From NCBI RefSeq assembly GCF_024172185.1, contig NZ_JAMZEC010000001.1, positions 5,104,001 through 5,168,000 of the forward strand: a DNA stretch of 64,000 nt, in the 5' to 3' direction. The notes under the pieces are model-generated. The model was not told the origin of the DNA. It saw only the letters and a list, made by a program, of their open reading frames with translations, and made no database searches. Source of the DNA: Nonomuraea roseoviolacea subsp. carminata. GTDB lineage: Bacteria; Actinomycetota; Actinomycetes; Streptosporangiales; Streptosporangiaceae. Below are positions 46,043-54,687 of the stretch, in pieces. The position numbers were made by a program, and so were the translations under genes. How positions within the stretch are numbered: position 1 is the first letter of the stretch; the number at the start of each line of letters is the position of its first letter.

Positions 46043-46756
46043 TTAATGCGGCCTGTATGCCTGGCTCCGACGCGAAAGCCGGTCCCAGAACATCATCATC
46101 AACGCGAGGACGACCAGCGTCGCCGAGAACGCGATGTGCAGCCACAGCGGTGTCCCCTGGTGACCGGACAGCTTCGGCGGCAGGTAGATGCGCTGATAGA
46201 CGTCATCCATGGTCGAGATCGACTCGACGTAGGCCCTTGCGCCGCCCGTGCGCGCCGCCTGTGCGGCGTTCCAGAGGACGACCACGGCCGCGTAGACCAA
46301 GAGGAGCACCAGGGCGCCACGGCGCGTCCCGAAGGCCCACAGCACAAGAACGATCAATGTGGCCGAGAACGCGATGTGCAGCCACAACGGTGTTCCTGCC
46401 TGGCGGGACAGCTTCGGCGGCAGATAGATGATCGACCAGACGTCGTTGCTGGTCGCCATCGCCTGTAAGTAGACGGTCAGGTCGGCGAACGCCGCGTCGA
46501 AGAATTTCCCGACGACCCAGGACATGTACCCGGCCAACAGGATCAGCCCTGAGAGCCTCTGACGGTAGCGGGTGCCGAGGTGCTCACTGTCCAGCAGCCA
46601 CCGCAGAACGAGCAAGGGTAACAGCAGCACCCAGCGGATCGTTCTGGCGAGGAGGACGACCAACCCCTCGACGACCGCGATGGCGATCGTCAATACCTGG
46701 GTGGCGATCGCCGGCGAACCGCGCCTGTTCTCCCCGCCATCGCCGTCGGCACTCAC
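46043..46756 (-). CDS. Membrane protein with an internal 80-residue duplication
   Basis: 237 residues, GTG start without a clear ribosome site. Four or five hydrophobic segments are seen. Two copies of a unit with IYLPPKLS-x3-GTPLWLHIAFSATL are exactly 80 residues (240 bp) apart and nearly identical, indicating a recent internal duplication. Each has a loop followed by a membrane helix. I do not recognise the family or function. It stands between the inhibitor genes and the ECF41 sigma gene. Confidence 0.65.
   Translation of the reverse strand: MSADGDGGENRRGSPAIATQVLTIAIAVVEGLVVLLARTIRWVLLLPLLVLRWLLDSEHLGTRYRQRLSGLILLAGYMSWVVGKFFDAAFADLTVYLQAMATSNDVWSIIYLPPKLSRQAGTPLWLHIAFSATLIVLVLWAFGTRRGALVLLLVYAAVVVLWNAAQAARTGGARAYVESISTMDDVYQRIYLPPKLSGHQGTPLWLHIAFSATLVVLALMMMFWDRLSRRSQAYRPH
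46103..46435 (-). repeat. 240-bp direct duplication inside the membrane protein gene
   Basis: Segments around 46114-46193 and 46354-46433 are highly similar (for example GCCGAGAACGCGATGTGCAG in both), 240 bases apart and in frame. Confidence 0.8.
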
Positions 46757-46843
46757 AGAACCAGGCTAGGTCCTCCCTCCCCGATGCGTCGGCCCTCACC
46801 GCGCGGATGCGGGCGCAGCGGTGGGTCCTGAGCGGTCCACCGC

Positions 46844-47725
46844 CTACCGGCTGATCCGGCGTGGTGCCGCCAGCGAAAGGAGCTTGTCCGGGTTGCGGAT
46901 GGCGTAGAACTGGGTGATCCTCCCGTCCACGACCTCGGTCAGGAAGGCGCCCTCCAGCCTGTCGCCGCGGTAGGCGACGAGTGCGGGCGTGTTGTTGCAG
47001 TTGACCCACTCGATCCGCGTGTCGGGGCGGAAGATGCCCAGCACGAGGGCGGCCACCTTCTCCGCGCCCACCACGGGCCGGCGCACCGCGATCACCTTGC
47101 CGCCGCCGTCGGCCGTCCAGGTGACGTCCGGGGCGAGCAGCGAGAGCAGCCCCTCCATGTCGCCGGTGCTCACCGCGGCCATGAACCGCTCGGTGACCCG
47201 CGCGGTCCTCGCCGGACCCGCCGGCTCGAAGCGCCGGCGCCGCGCCCGCACGTGCTCACGGGCGCGGTGCGCCATCTGGCGGACCGTCACGACCGACTTG
47301 CCCACCGCTTCCGCGATCTCGTCGTGGTCGAAGCCGAACACCTCGCGCAGGACGAACACCGCGCGCTCGTCGGGGCTGAGCGTCTCGAGGACCACCAGCA
47401 TCGCCATCGAGACCGACTCGGCGAGCACGACGTCCGCCGACGCGTCGTCCTCGTCGAGCAGCAGCGGCTCCGGCAGCCAGACGCCGACGTAGTCCTCGCG
47501 GCGGCGCGCGCCGGTCCGCAGCGCGTTGAGCGCCTGCCGGGTCACCAGCCGCGCCAGGTACGACCTGGTGTCGCGGACCGTCGCCAGATCCACCTTCGCC
47601 CAGCGCAGGTAGCTGTCCTGCAGGACGTCGTCGGTCTCCGTGGCCGAGCCGAGCATCTCGTACGCGATCGTGAACAGCAGCGGACGCAACGCGGTGAACC
47701 GCTCGGCGTGCTCGTCGGTGCTCAT
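46844..47725 (-). CDS. ECF sigma factor, group ECF41 (SigJ-like) with SnoaL-like C-terminus
   Basis: 293 residues from ATG 47725. Sigma region 2 (FTIAYEMLGSATETDDVLQDSYLRW) and region 4 (LSPDERAVFVLREVFGFDHDEIAEAVGKSVVTVRQ) are present, followed by a 100-residue SnoaL-like extension containing the DGGGK motif and the terminal NPDKL motif that define ECF41. That extension both stimulates and limits activity instead of a separate anti-sigma. It follows the oxidoreductase gene by 2 bases, matching the usual ECF41 partner type. Confidence 0.92.
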   Translation of the reverse strand: MSTDEHAERFTALRPLLFTIAYEMLGSATETDDVLQDSYLRWAKVDLATVRDTRSYLARLVTRQALNALRTGARRREDYVGVWLPEPLLLDEDDASADVVLAESVSMAMLVVLETLSPDERAVFVLREVFGFDHDEIAEAVGKSVVTVRQMAHRAREHVRARRRRFEPAGPARTARVTERFMAAVSTGDMEGLLSLLAPDVTWTADGGGKVIAVRRPVVGAEKVAALVLGIFRPDTRIEWVNCNNTPALVAYRGDRLEGAFLTEVVDGRITQFYAIRNPDKLLSLAAPRRISR

Positions 47726-47727
47726 AG

Positions 47728-48891
47728 TCAGGCGACCATCCGCGCGGCCCGCGGGCCGGCCTTCTGCCACACGACGGCGCCCGGGCTGCGGCCCTCCATG
47801 CTGATGCCCATCACCGCCCTGCGGCACAGCTCTTCCTTGGCCTCCGCGGCCTTCTGCCCGTCGATGAAGGTGTCCAGGGGGGTGTCGTCGGGGCGGGAGT
47901 ACTGCATCGTGGCGGCGTGCCGGCCCAGGCTGATGCACGTCGACTTGAACGCCTGGTCGATCACCGCGGGCGCCGTCCCGGCGATGCGGCTCAGGACGGC
48001 GTCGGCCGCCTGGATCCCGAGCGGCATCGCCGCCTGGCAGCGCATCCGCAGCGGCCGGCCCGACGGCGAGGCGGCGTCGCCCGCGCCGACGACGCGGTCG
48101 TCATCGACGCTGACCAGCGTCTCGTCGGTGAGCAGCCGGCCGAGCGGATCGACGCTCAGCCCGCTGGCCGCGGCCAGGCCCGGCACGCCGAAACCGGCCG
48201 TCCAGACGGTCAGCGCGCTGGGCCGCGGCGTTCCGCCGGTCAGGACGACCGCGTCCTGCCGAACCTGGGTGACCGGGTCGCCCTCCAGTACGGTGACTCC
48301 GTGCTCCGACAGCCACGTCGCGACGGATCGGCGGGCGGGAGCGGTGAGTGCCGGAGCCAGGACCCCGCCACAGATCAGAGTGACCGCGCGTCCCTGGTCG
48401 GCGAGCTCCGCGGCGGTCTCGACGCCGGTCAGCCCGCCGCCGACCACGGTGATCGCGGCATCGGCCGGCGGCTCGGCCAGTCTGGCGCGCAGCCGCTCGG
48501 CGAACTCGAACTCGGCAACGGAGTAGGCGAACTCGGCCGCGCCCGGCACCGAGGAGGGGATCGCGCCGGTGCTGCCGACCGCGTAGATGACGTAGTCGTA
48601 GTCGAGCGCGTCGCCCGACGCCAGCTCCACCGTGCGGGAGGCGGAGTCGATGCGGGTGGCGCTGTCCACCACCAGCCGGACGCCGTCGCCGAGCAGCGTG
48701 CCGTAGTCGACCGCGGCGTCGTAGTTGCCGGCCGCGAACTGGTGCAGCCGGATCCGTTCGACGAACGTCGGGCGGGGGTTGACCAGGGTGATGGCGACGT
48801 CGGTGCGCAGGCGCAGGTGGTTGGCCGCGACCGTTCCGGCGTAGCCGCCGCCGATGACCACGATCTCGTGTGGGGTGCTGTGTGCGTCCAT
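47728..48891 (-). CDS. FAD-dependent oxidoreductase (NDH-2/AIF-like), ECF41 partner
   Basis: 387 residues from ATG 48891. The two nucleotide motifs VVIGGGYAGTVAANHL and ITVVGGGLTGVETAAEL and the FAD-binding VVGAGDAASP place it among NADH dehydrogenase-like flavoproteins. A promoter close to the ECF41 consensus positions transcription start near the ATG, implying a leaderless message; no ribosome site is seen upstream. It is cotranscribed with the sigma gene and probably its target. Confidence 0.9.
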   Translation of the reverse strand: MDAHSTPHEIVVIGGGYAGTVAANHLRLRTDVAITLVNPRPTFVERIRLHQFAAGNYDAAVDYGTLLGDGVRLVVDSATRIDSASRTVELASGDALDYDYVIYAVGSTGAIPSSVPGAAEFAYSVAEFEFAERLRARLAEPPADAAITVVGGGLTGVETAAELADQGRAVTLICGGVLAPALTAPARRSVATWLSEHGVTVLEGDPVTQVRQDAVVLTGGTPRPSALTVWTAGFGVPGLAAASGLSVDPLGRLLTDETLVSVDDDRVVGAGDAASPSGRPLRMRCQAAMPLGIQAADAVLSRIAGTAPAVIDQAFKSTCISLGRHAATMQYSRPDDTPLDTFIDGQKAAEAKEELCRRAVMGISMEGRSPGAVVWQKAGPRAARMVA

Positions 48892-48899
48892 GCCCTCAA

Positions 48900-48926
48900 G
48901 ACACCGGGGCCCGATGTGGAGTGACA
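48900..48926 (-). promoter_or_regulatory. Candidate ECF41 promoter
   Basis: On the minus strand TGTCACT (48926-48920), 16 bases, then TGTC (48903-48900) matches the ECF41 layout TGTCACA-N16-CGTC with one mismatch in each element. The predicted start falls at or within a few bases of the ATG at 48891. Confidence 0.6.
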
Positions 48927-48929
48927 TGG

Positions 48930-48945
48930 CGTGACGCACATCACA
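48930..48945. promoter_or_regulatory. CRP-like site next to the ECF41 promoter
   Basis: CGTGACGCACATCACA keeps GTGA-N6-TCACA and lies immediately upstream of the -35 element, about 44 bases from the predicted start, a usual activator position. Confidence 0.5.
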
Positions 48946-49030
48946 TACCGTGCTGCGGAAAGCCGGGGAGCCGGGAACCTTGGCGCGTCCCGAGCGTTCT
49001 ACCGTTCGAGCCGACCCGAGGAGGCCCGCG

Positions 49031-49582
49031 TTGGACGACCTGGTCACCTACTTCCCGCTGCTGTTCGTGGCGTTCGGAGTGCTGATCATCCTGGTTTCGA
49101 TCAAGGGAATCGTGGACGGCAGGCGGTTCGCCGGGCGAGCCCAGCGGGTGCCGGGTGTGGTCAGCGACGTCCGGACCACGTTCGCGGGGCAGGGGGAGCA
49201 CCTGAGGGCGAGACGACGTCCGGTCCTGACCTTCACCACCGTGGACGGGCGCGAGGTCACCACCGAGTCGCGGACCACGTCCGACCTCGGCGTCGGCAAC
49301 GCCACCGACGTGCTCTACGACCCGCACGACCCGACCCGGGCCGTGCCGGCGGGGGACACCGGGGGCGGTCCCGGCGGGATCGTCGCCGGGCTCATCGCGG
49401 TCGTCATCGGGCTGGCGTTCTTCGCCGGTGTGTCGGGCGCCTTCGCCGGCGTCGGCGGCGGAGGCGCCGGAGACGCCGGATCGGGGACATCAGGGACATC
49501 GGAGACTCGGTGCGAGATGCAGAACCCCGACGGCTCCGTCGAACCCATGGAGTGCCCGCCCGGCCTCTTCGACGGCAAGTGA
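49031..49582 (+). CDS. DUF3592 domain membrane protein
   Basis: 183 residues from TTG 49031, with GAGGAGG six bases upstream. Two membrane segments (YFPLLFVAFGVLIILV, GIVAGLIAVVIGLAFF) flank a small beta domain with RVPGVVSDVRTTF and RPVLTFTTVDGREVTTES, matching DUF3592. The C-terminus has two Cys (TRCEMQN, MECPP) after a Gly-rich linker. Function unknown; likely located at the cell envelope. It diverges from the oxidoreductase gene. Confidence 0.8.
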   Translation: MDDLVTYFPLLFVAFGVLIILVSIKGIVDGRRFAGRAQRVPGVVSDVRTTFAGQGEHLRARRRPVLTFTTVDGREVTTESRTTSDLGVGNATDVLYDPHDPTRAVPAGDTGGGPGGIVAGLIAVVIGLAFFAGVSGAFAGVGGGGAGDAGSGTSGTSETRCEMQNPDGSVEPMECPPGLFDGK

Positions 49583-49655
49583 TCTCGACCGCGGACATGG
49601 CCGCGGCCCGCGCCCTCCGGGACATGCCGGGGGCCGAGGTCTGAGCCCGTCCCGG

Positions 49656-50012
49656 TCAGTGCTGGGCGTTCTCGTAGTAGGCGCGGACTCGGGCGGCGAG
49701 GTGGTGTTCGTCCAGTTCGACGACGTCCAGGACGCGGTTGCCGTTGTCGCGCTGGTAGAGCAGGGCGTATCCGCTGGGGTTGGTCAGCAGTGCCACCTCG
49801 GTGAAGCTGAGGTCGGGGGCGAGCTCCAGGCCGCGGGCGAAGTGGCGGCGCAGTTCCTCCTTGCCGCGCAGGCGGCCGTCCGGTCGGCCCCAGCGAGTGA
49901 CCACGGTGGACGCGCCGAAGTCCACGTCGTCGGTGTAGCAGGCCATGATCGCGTCGAGGTCGTGGCTGTTCCAGGCGGCGAGCCAGCGATCGGCGTGGAT
50001 GCGGGCGTTCAT
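49656..50012 (-). CDS. SnoaL-like NTF2-fold protein
   Basis: 118 residues from ATG 50012. The fold is indicated by HADRWLAAWNSHDLDAIMACYTDDVDF and LRGKEELRRHFARGLELAPDLSFTE. Small polyketide-cyclase-like proteins such as this act on hydrophobic small molecules or are of unknown function. It is divergent from another NTF2-like gene at 50124, 111 bases away. Confidence 0.82.
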   Translation of the reverse strand: MNARIHADRWLAAWNSHDLDAIMACYTDDVDFGASTVVTRWGRPDGRLRGKEELRRHFARGLELAPDLSFTEVALLTNPSGYALLYQRDNGNRVLDVVELDEHHLAARVRAYYENAQH

Positions 50013-50123
50013 GACACCAAGTGTGGCGACGCCGATCAGCGGAGTGCGCGCCGGGAGCTCACCAGGCCGGCCATGTCCGAATGTGGCCGGAACCTGGCCG
50101 GGAGGCTGCCTACGCTGCCTGGC

Positions 50124-50546
50124 ATGACCTCTGAACAGAGCCGCGAGCTCGTGCAGCAAGCGTGGCGTTCCTTCTCGACCAGGGACAAGGACCTGATCGC
50201 GACGTTCTTCACGCCGGACGCGGAGTGGCTGGCGCCGCCCGGGAACGCGACCGCCGTGGCGCTCGGCGGGAGCCATCACATCGTGGGCAGGGACGCCATC
50301 CTCCACTTCCTCACCGTCGACTTCCGGCGCATGTTCGTCGCCGACGTCGAGCTGGATTTCCGCGGGTTCCACGCCGACGGCGACGTGGTCGTGGTGGAGG
50401 AGACCATGCGGGCCACGCTGGCGAACGGCAACGCCTACCACAACGACTACTGCTTCATCTTCGAGCTGCGGGACGGGGCGATCCATCGGGTGCGCGAGTA
50501 CATGGACACCGCCAGGGGGCATCGCATGGTGTTCGGGGAGGCGTGA
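50124..50546 (+). CDS. NTF2-like/SnoaL family protein
   Basis: 140 residues from ATG 50124. ELVQQAWRSFSTRDKDLIATFFTPDAEWLAPP and HIVGRDAILHFLTVDFRRMF fit the KSI/SnoaL fold, with HNDYCFIFELRDGAIHRVREYMD at the end. Function unknown. It is convergent with the alpha/beta hydrolase gene at 50574. Confidence 0.82.
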   Translation: MTSEQSRELVQQAWRSFSTRDKDLIATFFTPDAEWLAPPGNATAVALGGSHHIVGRDAILHFLTVDFRRMFVADVELDFRGFHADGDVVVVEETMRATLANGNAYHNDYCFIFELRDGAIHRVREYMDTARGHRMVFGEA

Positions 50547-50573
50547 CGGGAGGCGGTCGCCGACCACATCCGA

Positions 50574-51431
50574 TCACGTGGGCGAGCGGTCGGCCGGCGA
50601 CGCTCGCGTGAACTCCCGGACGATCCGGGCGAGTCTCGACGGCTGGTCCAGCGGGATGAGCGTGTAGCTGTCCTCCACCTCGACCAGTCGTCCTCGCGGG
50701 AGCAGCCCCGCCAGGCGCCGGCCGTGCTCGGGCGGCATCACCCGGTCCTCGCTCGCCCAGACCACGAGAGCGGGACCGTCGAAGGCCGGCAGCCGTCCGG
50801 CCGCGGCGATGAGGAGGTCCTTGCCGGCCGCCGCCGCTCGCAGTGTGCGTACGGCGTCGCGGCGGATCGCGGGCTGCCGCATGACCGGCCTCGTCCATCG
50901 GGCGGTGGCGGCGTCTCCTCGCCTGGTCAGCCATCCGAACGCGATCGGGAGCCGCCGGAGCGCCCGGAGCCGCATCTGCCGCATGAACAGCCCGAACATC
51001 CAGGGCGGCAGCTTTCCGGTGAGCACGAGCGTCTTACCCGTCAGTCCCGGCGGGAAGTTGTCGAACGCGTCGCAGGAGACGAGCACGACCCGTCTCACAC
51101 GTGCGTTGCCGTCGGCCATGAGGAGCTGGACGAGCGCGCCGCCGGTGTCATTGCCGACGAGGGTGACGTCATGGAGGTCGAGGCGGTCCAGGAACTCCGC
51201 GACGAGCCGGGCCATCCCGGGGAGCGACAGGTCGGCGTCGGGGCGCATCGCGCGACGGTGCGCCCCGAGCGGGAGCGTCGGCGTCACGCAGCGGTGATCG
51301 ACGGACAGGCCGGCGGTCACGCCGTCCCACAGCGAGGCGTCCATCATCAACCCGTGCAACAGCACGAGCACCGGTCCATCGCCGGTGTCCTCGTACTCGA
51401 TCGTCCCGGCGGACAGCTCGATCTCTTTCAC
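50574..51431 (-). CDS. Alpha/beta hydrolase with an Asp nucleophile (dehalogenase/epoxide hydrolase-like)
   Basis: 285 residues from GTG 51431. The oxyanion motif LVLLHGLMMDASLWDG and the nucleophile elbow LVGNDTGGALVQ are clear; the residue at the nucleophile position is Asp, as in haloalkane dehalogenases and epoxide hydrolases rather than esterases. An Asp in VVWASEDRVMPP would serve in charge relay; the late His is not obvious (the C-terminal SYTLIPLDQP lacks the usual His). Substrate unknown. The next gene upstream (51442) is 10 bases away. Confidence 0.82.
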   Translation of the reverse strand: MKEIELSAGTIEYEDTGDGPVLVLLHGLMMDASLWDGVTAGLSVDHRCVTPTLPLGAHRRAMRPDADLSLPGMARLVAEFLDRLDLHDVTLVGNDTGGALVQLLMADGNARVRRVVLVSCDAFDNFPPGLTGKTLVLTGKLPPWMFGLFMRQMRLRALRRLPIAFGWLTRRGDAATARWTRPVMRQPAIRRDAVRTLRAAAAGKDLLIAAAGRLPAFDGPALVVWASEDRVMPPEHGRRLAGLLPRGRLVEVEDSYTLIPLDQPSRLARIVREFTRASPADRSPT

Positions 51432-51441
51432 CGCCCAGCCC

Positions 51442-52419
51442 TCACCGTCGAGCGGCGTCAACGGGGACGGCACCTGATGCCCCTCGCGCGTCACCGAGCA
51501 GGTGCCGGCGGAGGAAGGCCAACTCAACGTCGAGGGCCTGTTCGTGCATCTCCATGAAGGGCGCGTAGTGCCTGCCGGGCATGCGGACCAGCTCGGCGCG
51601 CGGTGCTCGCCGCGCGGCGTGGATGGCGGGTCCGGGGGGAGCGGTCCGGTCCTCGTCGCAGATGAGGACGAGCAGCGGGCTGCGTACGCGGGAGGTGTCA
51701 CGGCCGGGCTGGTAGAACAGCAGCCGCAGCGCGGAGCGCGCCGCCACCTCCTGCCGCCAGTCCGGGTGCCTGCGGTCAGGGTCGAGCGCGCGTGCCCCGT
51801 CCCCGACGTCCGGGGTGGTGAGCATGGCGACAGCGCCCGGTTCGCCGGCGAGCGGCACCAGCAGGGGCCGGCGGCCGACGAGTGCGCCGACGGCGTCGGC
51901 GATGCCCCTGCCGGTGAAGCGCAGCATCGCGAGGGGCTTCTGGTGGCTCGCCGCGCTGAGCATGGCGGCCGGGCCGCCGACGTTCGGCGTCTGGGCGATC
52001 ACCGCCGCGACCCGCGGGTTGCGCGCCGCGACGCGGATGACGTGACCGCCGGACATGGAGAAGGCCCAGAGCGCGATCCTGCCGGGGTCGACCTCGGGCA
52101 GGGCCGCGGCGAACGCGATCGCCGCCGCCCAGTCGGCCAGCTGCTTCTTGACGGGGAGGACCAGGCGCGGTTGCCCGCCGCTCGTCCCGACGCCGCGATA
52201 GTCGAAGGCGAGAACGCTGAAACCGGCGTCGTGGAATCGCTTCGCGAACAGGTCGGTGGCCGGCTCCTTGGGCACCGCGAAGCCGCCGGCCATGACCACG
52301 CAGGCGCCGTTGGTGCCCGGATAGTGCCAGGCGGCGCACTCGGTGTCGCCGCTGGCGAAGCGGACCTCTTCGCGCTTCCCGGACTCCCGCGCGCCGGCTC
52401 CCGGGTGGGTTGATGTCAT
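51442..52419 (-). CDS. Alpha/beta hydrolase (dipeptidyl-peptidase/esterase-like)
   Basis: 325 residues from ATG 52419. It has the oxyanion segment VVMAGGFAVPKEPAT, DYRGVGTSGG, the nucleophile elbow ALWAFSMSGGHVIRVA, LVLICDEDRTAPPG (Asp) and MPGRHYAPF (His), a complete Ser-His-Asp set in the style of COG1073 hydrolases. Substrate unknown. It is in the same orientation as the Asp-nucleophile hydrolase downstream and probably forms an operon. Confidence 0.85.
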   Translation of the reverse strand: MTSTHPGAGARESGKREEVRFASGDTECAAWHYPGTNGACVVMAGGFAVPKEPATDLFAKRFHDAGFSVLAFDYRGVGTSGGQPRLVLPVKKQLADWAAAIAFAAALPEVDPGRIALWAFSMSGGHVIRVAARNPRVAAVIAQTPNVGGPAAMLSAASHQKPLAMLRFTGRGIADAVGALVGRRPLLVPLAGEPGAVAMLTTPDVGDGARALDPDRRHPDWRQEVAARSALRLLFYQPGRDTSRVRSPLLVLICDEDRTAPPGPAIHAARRAPRAELVRMPGRHYAPFMEMHEQALDVELAFLRRHLLGDARGASGAVPVDAARR

Positions 52420-52470
52420 GCGGCAAGTGAACCACCCGGTTCGCAAATTGTCCATGCGCATGCGGTCGTC

Positions 52471-53023
52471 ACCGATCGAAGGCGCCAGGGTGGCGGGACC
52501 AGGCCGGTCGAGGATCGGGCGGTGTTCACCGCGATCGTGTACGTGCTGACCAGCGGGTGTGCCTGGCGGCACCTGCCGGCCGAGTTCGGTGTCTCACCGG
52601 CCACGGCGCATCGCCGGTTCAGCGCCTGGACCCGGGCCGGGTTGTGGCCCCGGCTGCACCGGGCGGTGCTGGACGAGCTCGGAGCCAAGGGTCAGATCGA
52701 CTGGGCTGCGGCGATCGTGGACGCCGCCGTCCGGGCGAAAAAAGGGGGATCGCCGACCGGACAAGGCCCGCGCGGACAAGGGATACGACTCGGCTGAACT
52801 GCGCGCCTGGCTGCGCCGCCGCGGTGTCACGCCGCGCATCGCGCGCCGCGGCATCGAATCCAGCGAGCGGCTCGGCCGGCACCGGTGGAAGATCGACCGC
52901 ACGATCGCCTGGATCTTCGGCTAGCGCCGGCTCACCGTCCGCTACGAACGCTCGGCCAACCTGTTCGCCGCGTTCCTCACCCTCGCCGCCACGCTCACCT
53001 GCTGGAAGAAGCTCGTCACGTGA
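52471..53023 (+). pseudogene. Decayed IS5-type (ISL2-like) transposase
   Basis: Recognisable transposase segments occur in order: GGGTRPVEDRAVFTAIVYVLTSGCAWRHLP, FGVSPATAHRRFSAWTRAG and RAKKGG, then a frameshift and an internal deletion of the central DDE part, then ADKGYDSAELRAWLRRRG, RIARRGIESSERLGRHRWKIDRTIAWIFG and a TAG before RRLTVRYERSANLFAAFLTLAATLTCWKKL. It can no longer encode an active enzyme. No terminal inverted repeats were identified. Confidence 0.85.
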
Positions 53024-53753
53024 CGCTCTTGCGTAGGAAGGCCTCAAGCTGTTCGGAGAAGCCCGGTGCTGCGGCGACGAAGTGACCAGCGCCCGGATGC
53101 ACGCTGCGCTCGCCACCGAGCACGTCCGCCAGAGCGTCGCAGATCCGCTCGAGCGCGGCCGCGTGGTCTCCGGACGCGACGAGCACTGGGACGCCGGCGT
53201 CACGGATCGCGTCGAGCTGTGGGTGCGCCTCGCTGGTCGGCCGACCACCCTGCGCCCGCCGAACGCCGGCGACCACGTTCTCGGGGAGCGGGCCGTCACC
53301 GACGGGCGCGCCCGCGAGATGGAGGAACTCGCGCAACTCGGCCGGGTCCATGTCCATCCCGTGGGTGAGGACCGCATCGCCGATGCGCTCGAGCCGCGCC
53401 ACCTCGGGATCGTCAGGGACAAGGTAGTGGAGCGGCGGCTCGATCAGGGTGAGCGAGCGGACGCTGCCCGGCGCGGCGGCGGTCGCGATCAACGCCCCGA
53501 GGGCGCCGTAGGAGTGGGCGACAACGTGCGGGCGGTCGACGAGCAGCGGCGCCAAGTCCAGGGCGTCCACCTCGAAGTCCTGACACTCCTGCGGTGGTGG
53601 ACTCGGCGGATAGCCACGGCGATGGACATATGCCAGCGTCCACCGATCGGCCAGCGGAGCCAAAGCGCCCCACGTCGTCCGCGGGCCAGCACCGCCATGC
53701 ACAAGCAGGACCTCGGGCCCAGAGCCATCACGCACCACCACGATCTCGCCCAC
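53016..53753 (-). CDS. Alpha/beta hydrolase with Ser nucleophile
   Basis: 245 residues from GTG 53753 (start uncertain, no strong ribosome site). Features are LLVHGGAGPRTTWGAL, the elbow VVAHSYGALGAL, and the late PGAGHFVAAAP with the catalytic His. The C-terminal codons and stop overlap the end of the decayed transposase, so insertion may have altered the original terminus. Substrate unknown. Confidence 0.78.
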   Translation of the reverse strand: MGEIVVVRDGSGPEVLLVHGGAGPRTTWGALAPLADRWTLAYVHRRGYPPSPPPQECQDFEVDALDLAPLLVDRPHVVAHSYGALGALIATAAAPGSVRSLTLIEPPLHYLVPDDPEVARLERIGDAVLTHGMDMDPAELREFLHLAGAPVGDGPLPENVVAGVRRAQGGRPTSEAHPQLDAIRDAGVPVLVASGDHAAALERICDALADVLGGERSVHPGAGHFVAAAPGFSEQLEAFLRKSVT

Positions 53754-53827
53754 GCGGCGAGCATAGCGACGCACCGTGAGACACAGCGCAAGGAGCAGCA
53801 CCTTCACAGCACCACATGAGACACGCT

Positions 53828-54472
53828 CTAAGCGTCCTGATCGGCGGCGGCCTCCTCTCGCTCCAGCGCACGGACCAGGGCCTCGAACCCCGCGGCGATC
53901 CCCGCGGCATCCCCGCTGGTCCGCGCCTCCACCAGGAAACCCCGCAGGGCCCCCAGGATCATCTCGGCGACCTCGAACTTGCGCCGCTCCGACCAGTCCA
54001 CCGGGCAGAGCGACACCAACGAGGGCAGATAAAGCCGAGACGCCTCCCGCCCGAGCCAGGCGAAGCGGCCCGGGTCGTACATCGCCAAGCCGATCGCCTC
54101 GTCGAGCACCCGCAGGCCCGGCTCGTCGCCGCTGAGCATGGGCCACATGGCGCGTACGCGATCGGCCAGCGTCCGACCGGCGGGTCCTCCGGTGGCGGCG
54201 GCCATCGCGCTGACGGTGCGTCTCTCGCGCAGCTTGAGCACTGCCTGCTTGAGCAGGTCGTCGACCCCGTCGAAGTGGTAGAGCAGCACCTTGTGCGTGG
54301 TGCCGGCCGCCCGCGCGGCCCGCCGGAGCGAGAAGTCGACCAGCCCGTTGACCGCGAGGTCCTCGGTGACCCGGTCGAGCAGTTCCCGGCGTCTGGCCTC
54401 GCCGCGCGGCGTCCCCGCCGATCGCCGGTAGCCTGCCCGCTCCGGTGAGCCGTCGTCTGCGGAAGTGTTCAT
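53828..54472 (-). CDS. TetR family transcriptional regulator
   Basis: 214 residues from ATG 54472, with GGAAG eight bases upstream. The helix-turn-helix is VTEDLAVNGLVDFSLRRAARAAGTTHKVLLYHF, followed by an all-helical ligand-binding domain. It diverges from the epimerase-like gene at 54688 and probably represses it. Confidence 0.88.
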   Translation of the reverse strand: MNTSADDGSPERAGYRRSAGTPRGEARRRELLDRVTEDLAVNGLVDFSLRRAARAAGTTHKVLLYHFDGVDDLLKQAVLKLRERRTVSAMAAATGGPAGRTLADRVRAMWPMLSGDEPGLRVLDEAIGLAMYDPGRFAWLGREASRLYLPSLVSLCPVDWSERRKFEVAEMILGALRGFLVEARTSGDAAGIAAGFEALVRALEREEAAADQDA

Positions 54473-54596
54473 GCCGAAAGCTTCCACGATCGCGGGCTCT
54501 CGCGCGGCGGCTGGGAGCCTCGGGCCGGAAACCTTTCAGCGGCCCAACACCACGGGAGGCCGTCGTCCGGTGACCTCAGTAGCGTCTCCCGGACCC

Positions 54597-54612
54597 TGTG
54601 ACGTGCATCACC
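54597..54612. promoter_or_regulatory. CRP-like site TGTGA-N6-TCACC
   Basis: TGTGACGTGCATCACC differs from the consensus only at its last base and lies 76 bases before the epimerase-like start, in the TetR/epimerase divergent promoter. Confidence 0.5.
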
Positions 54613-54687
54613 CGCAGTTCCTGTCAGGAAACGGCGGGCCATCCGGTTCAAGTGACGAACCCGAACCGGACAGCAGGGGAGCCGACA

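Noticed and set aside
54597..54687. Extension of the TetR or epimerase coding region into the gap
   Set aside because: Longer frames lack ribosome sites and family similarity; the ATG at 54688 has AGGGGA seven bases upstream.
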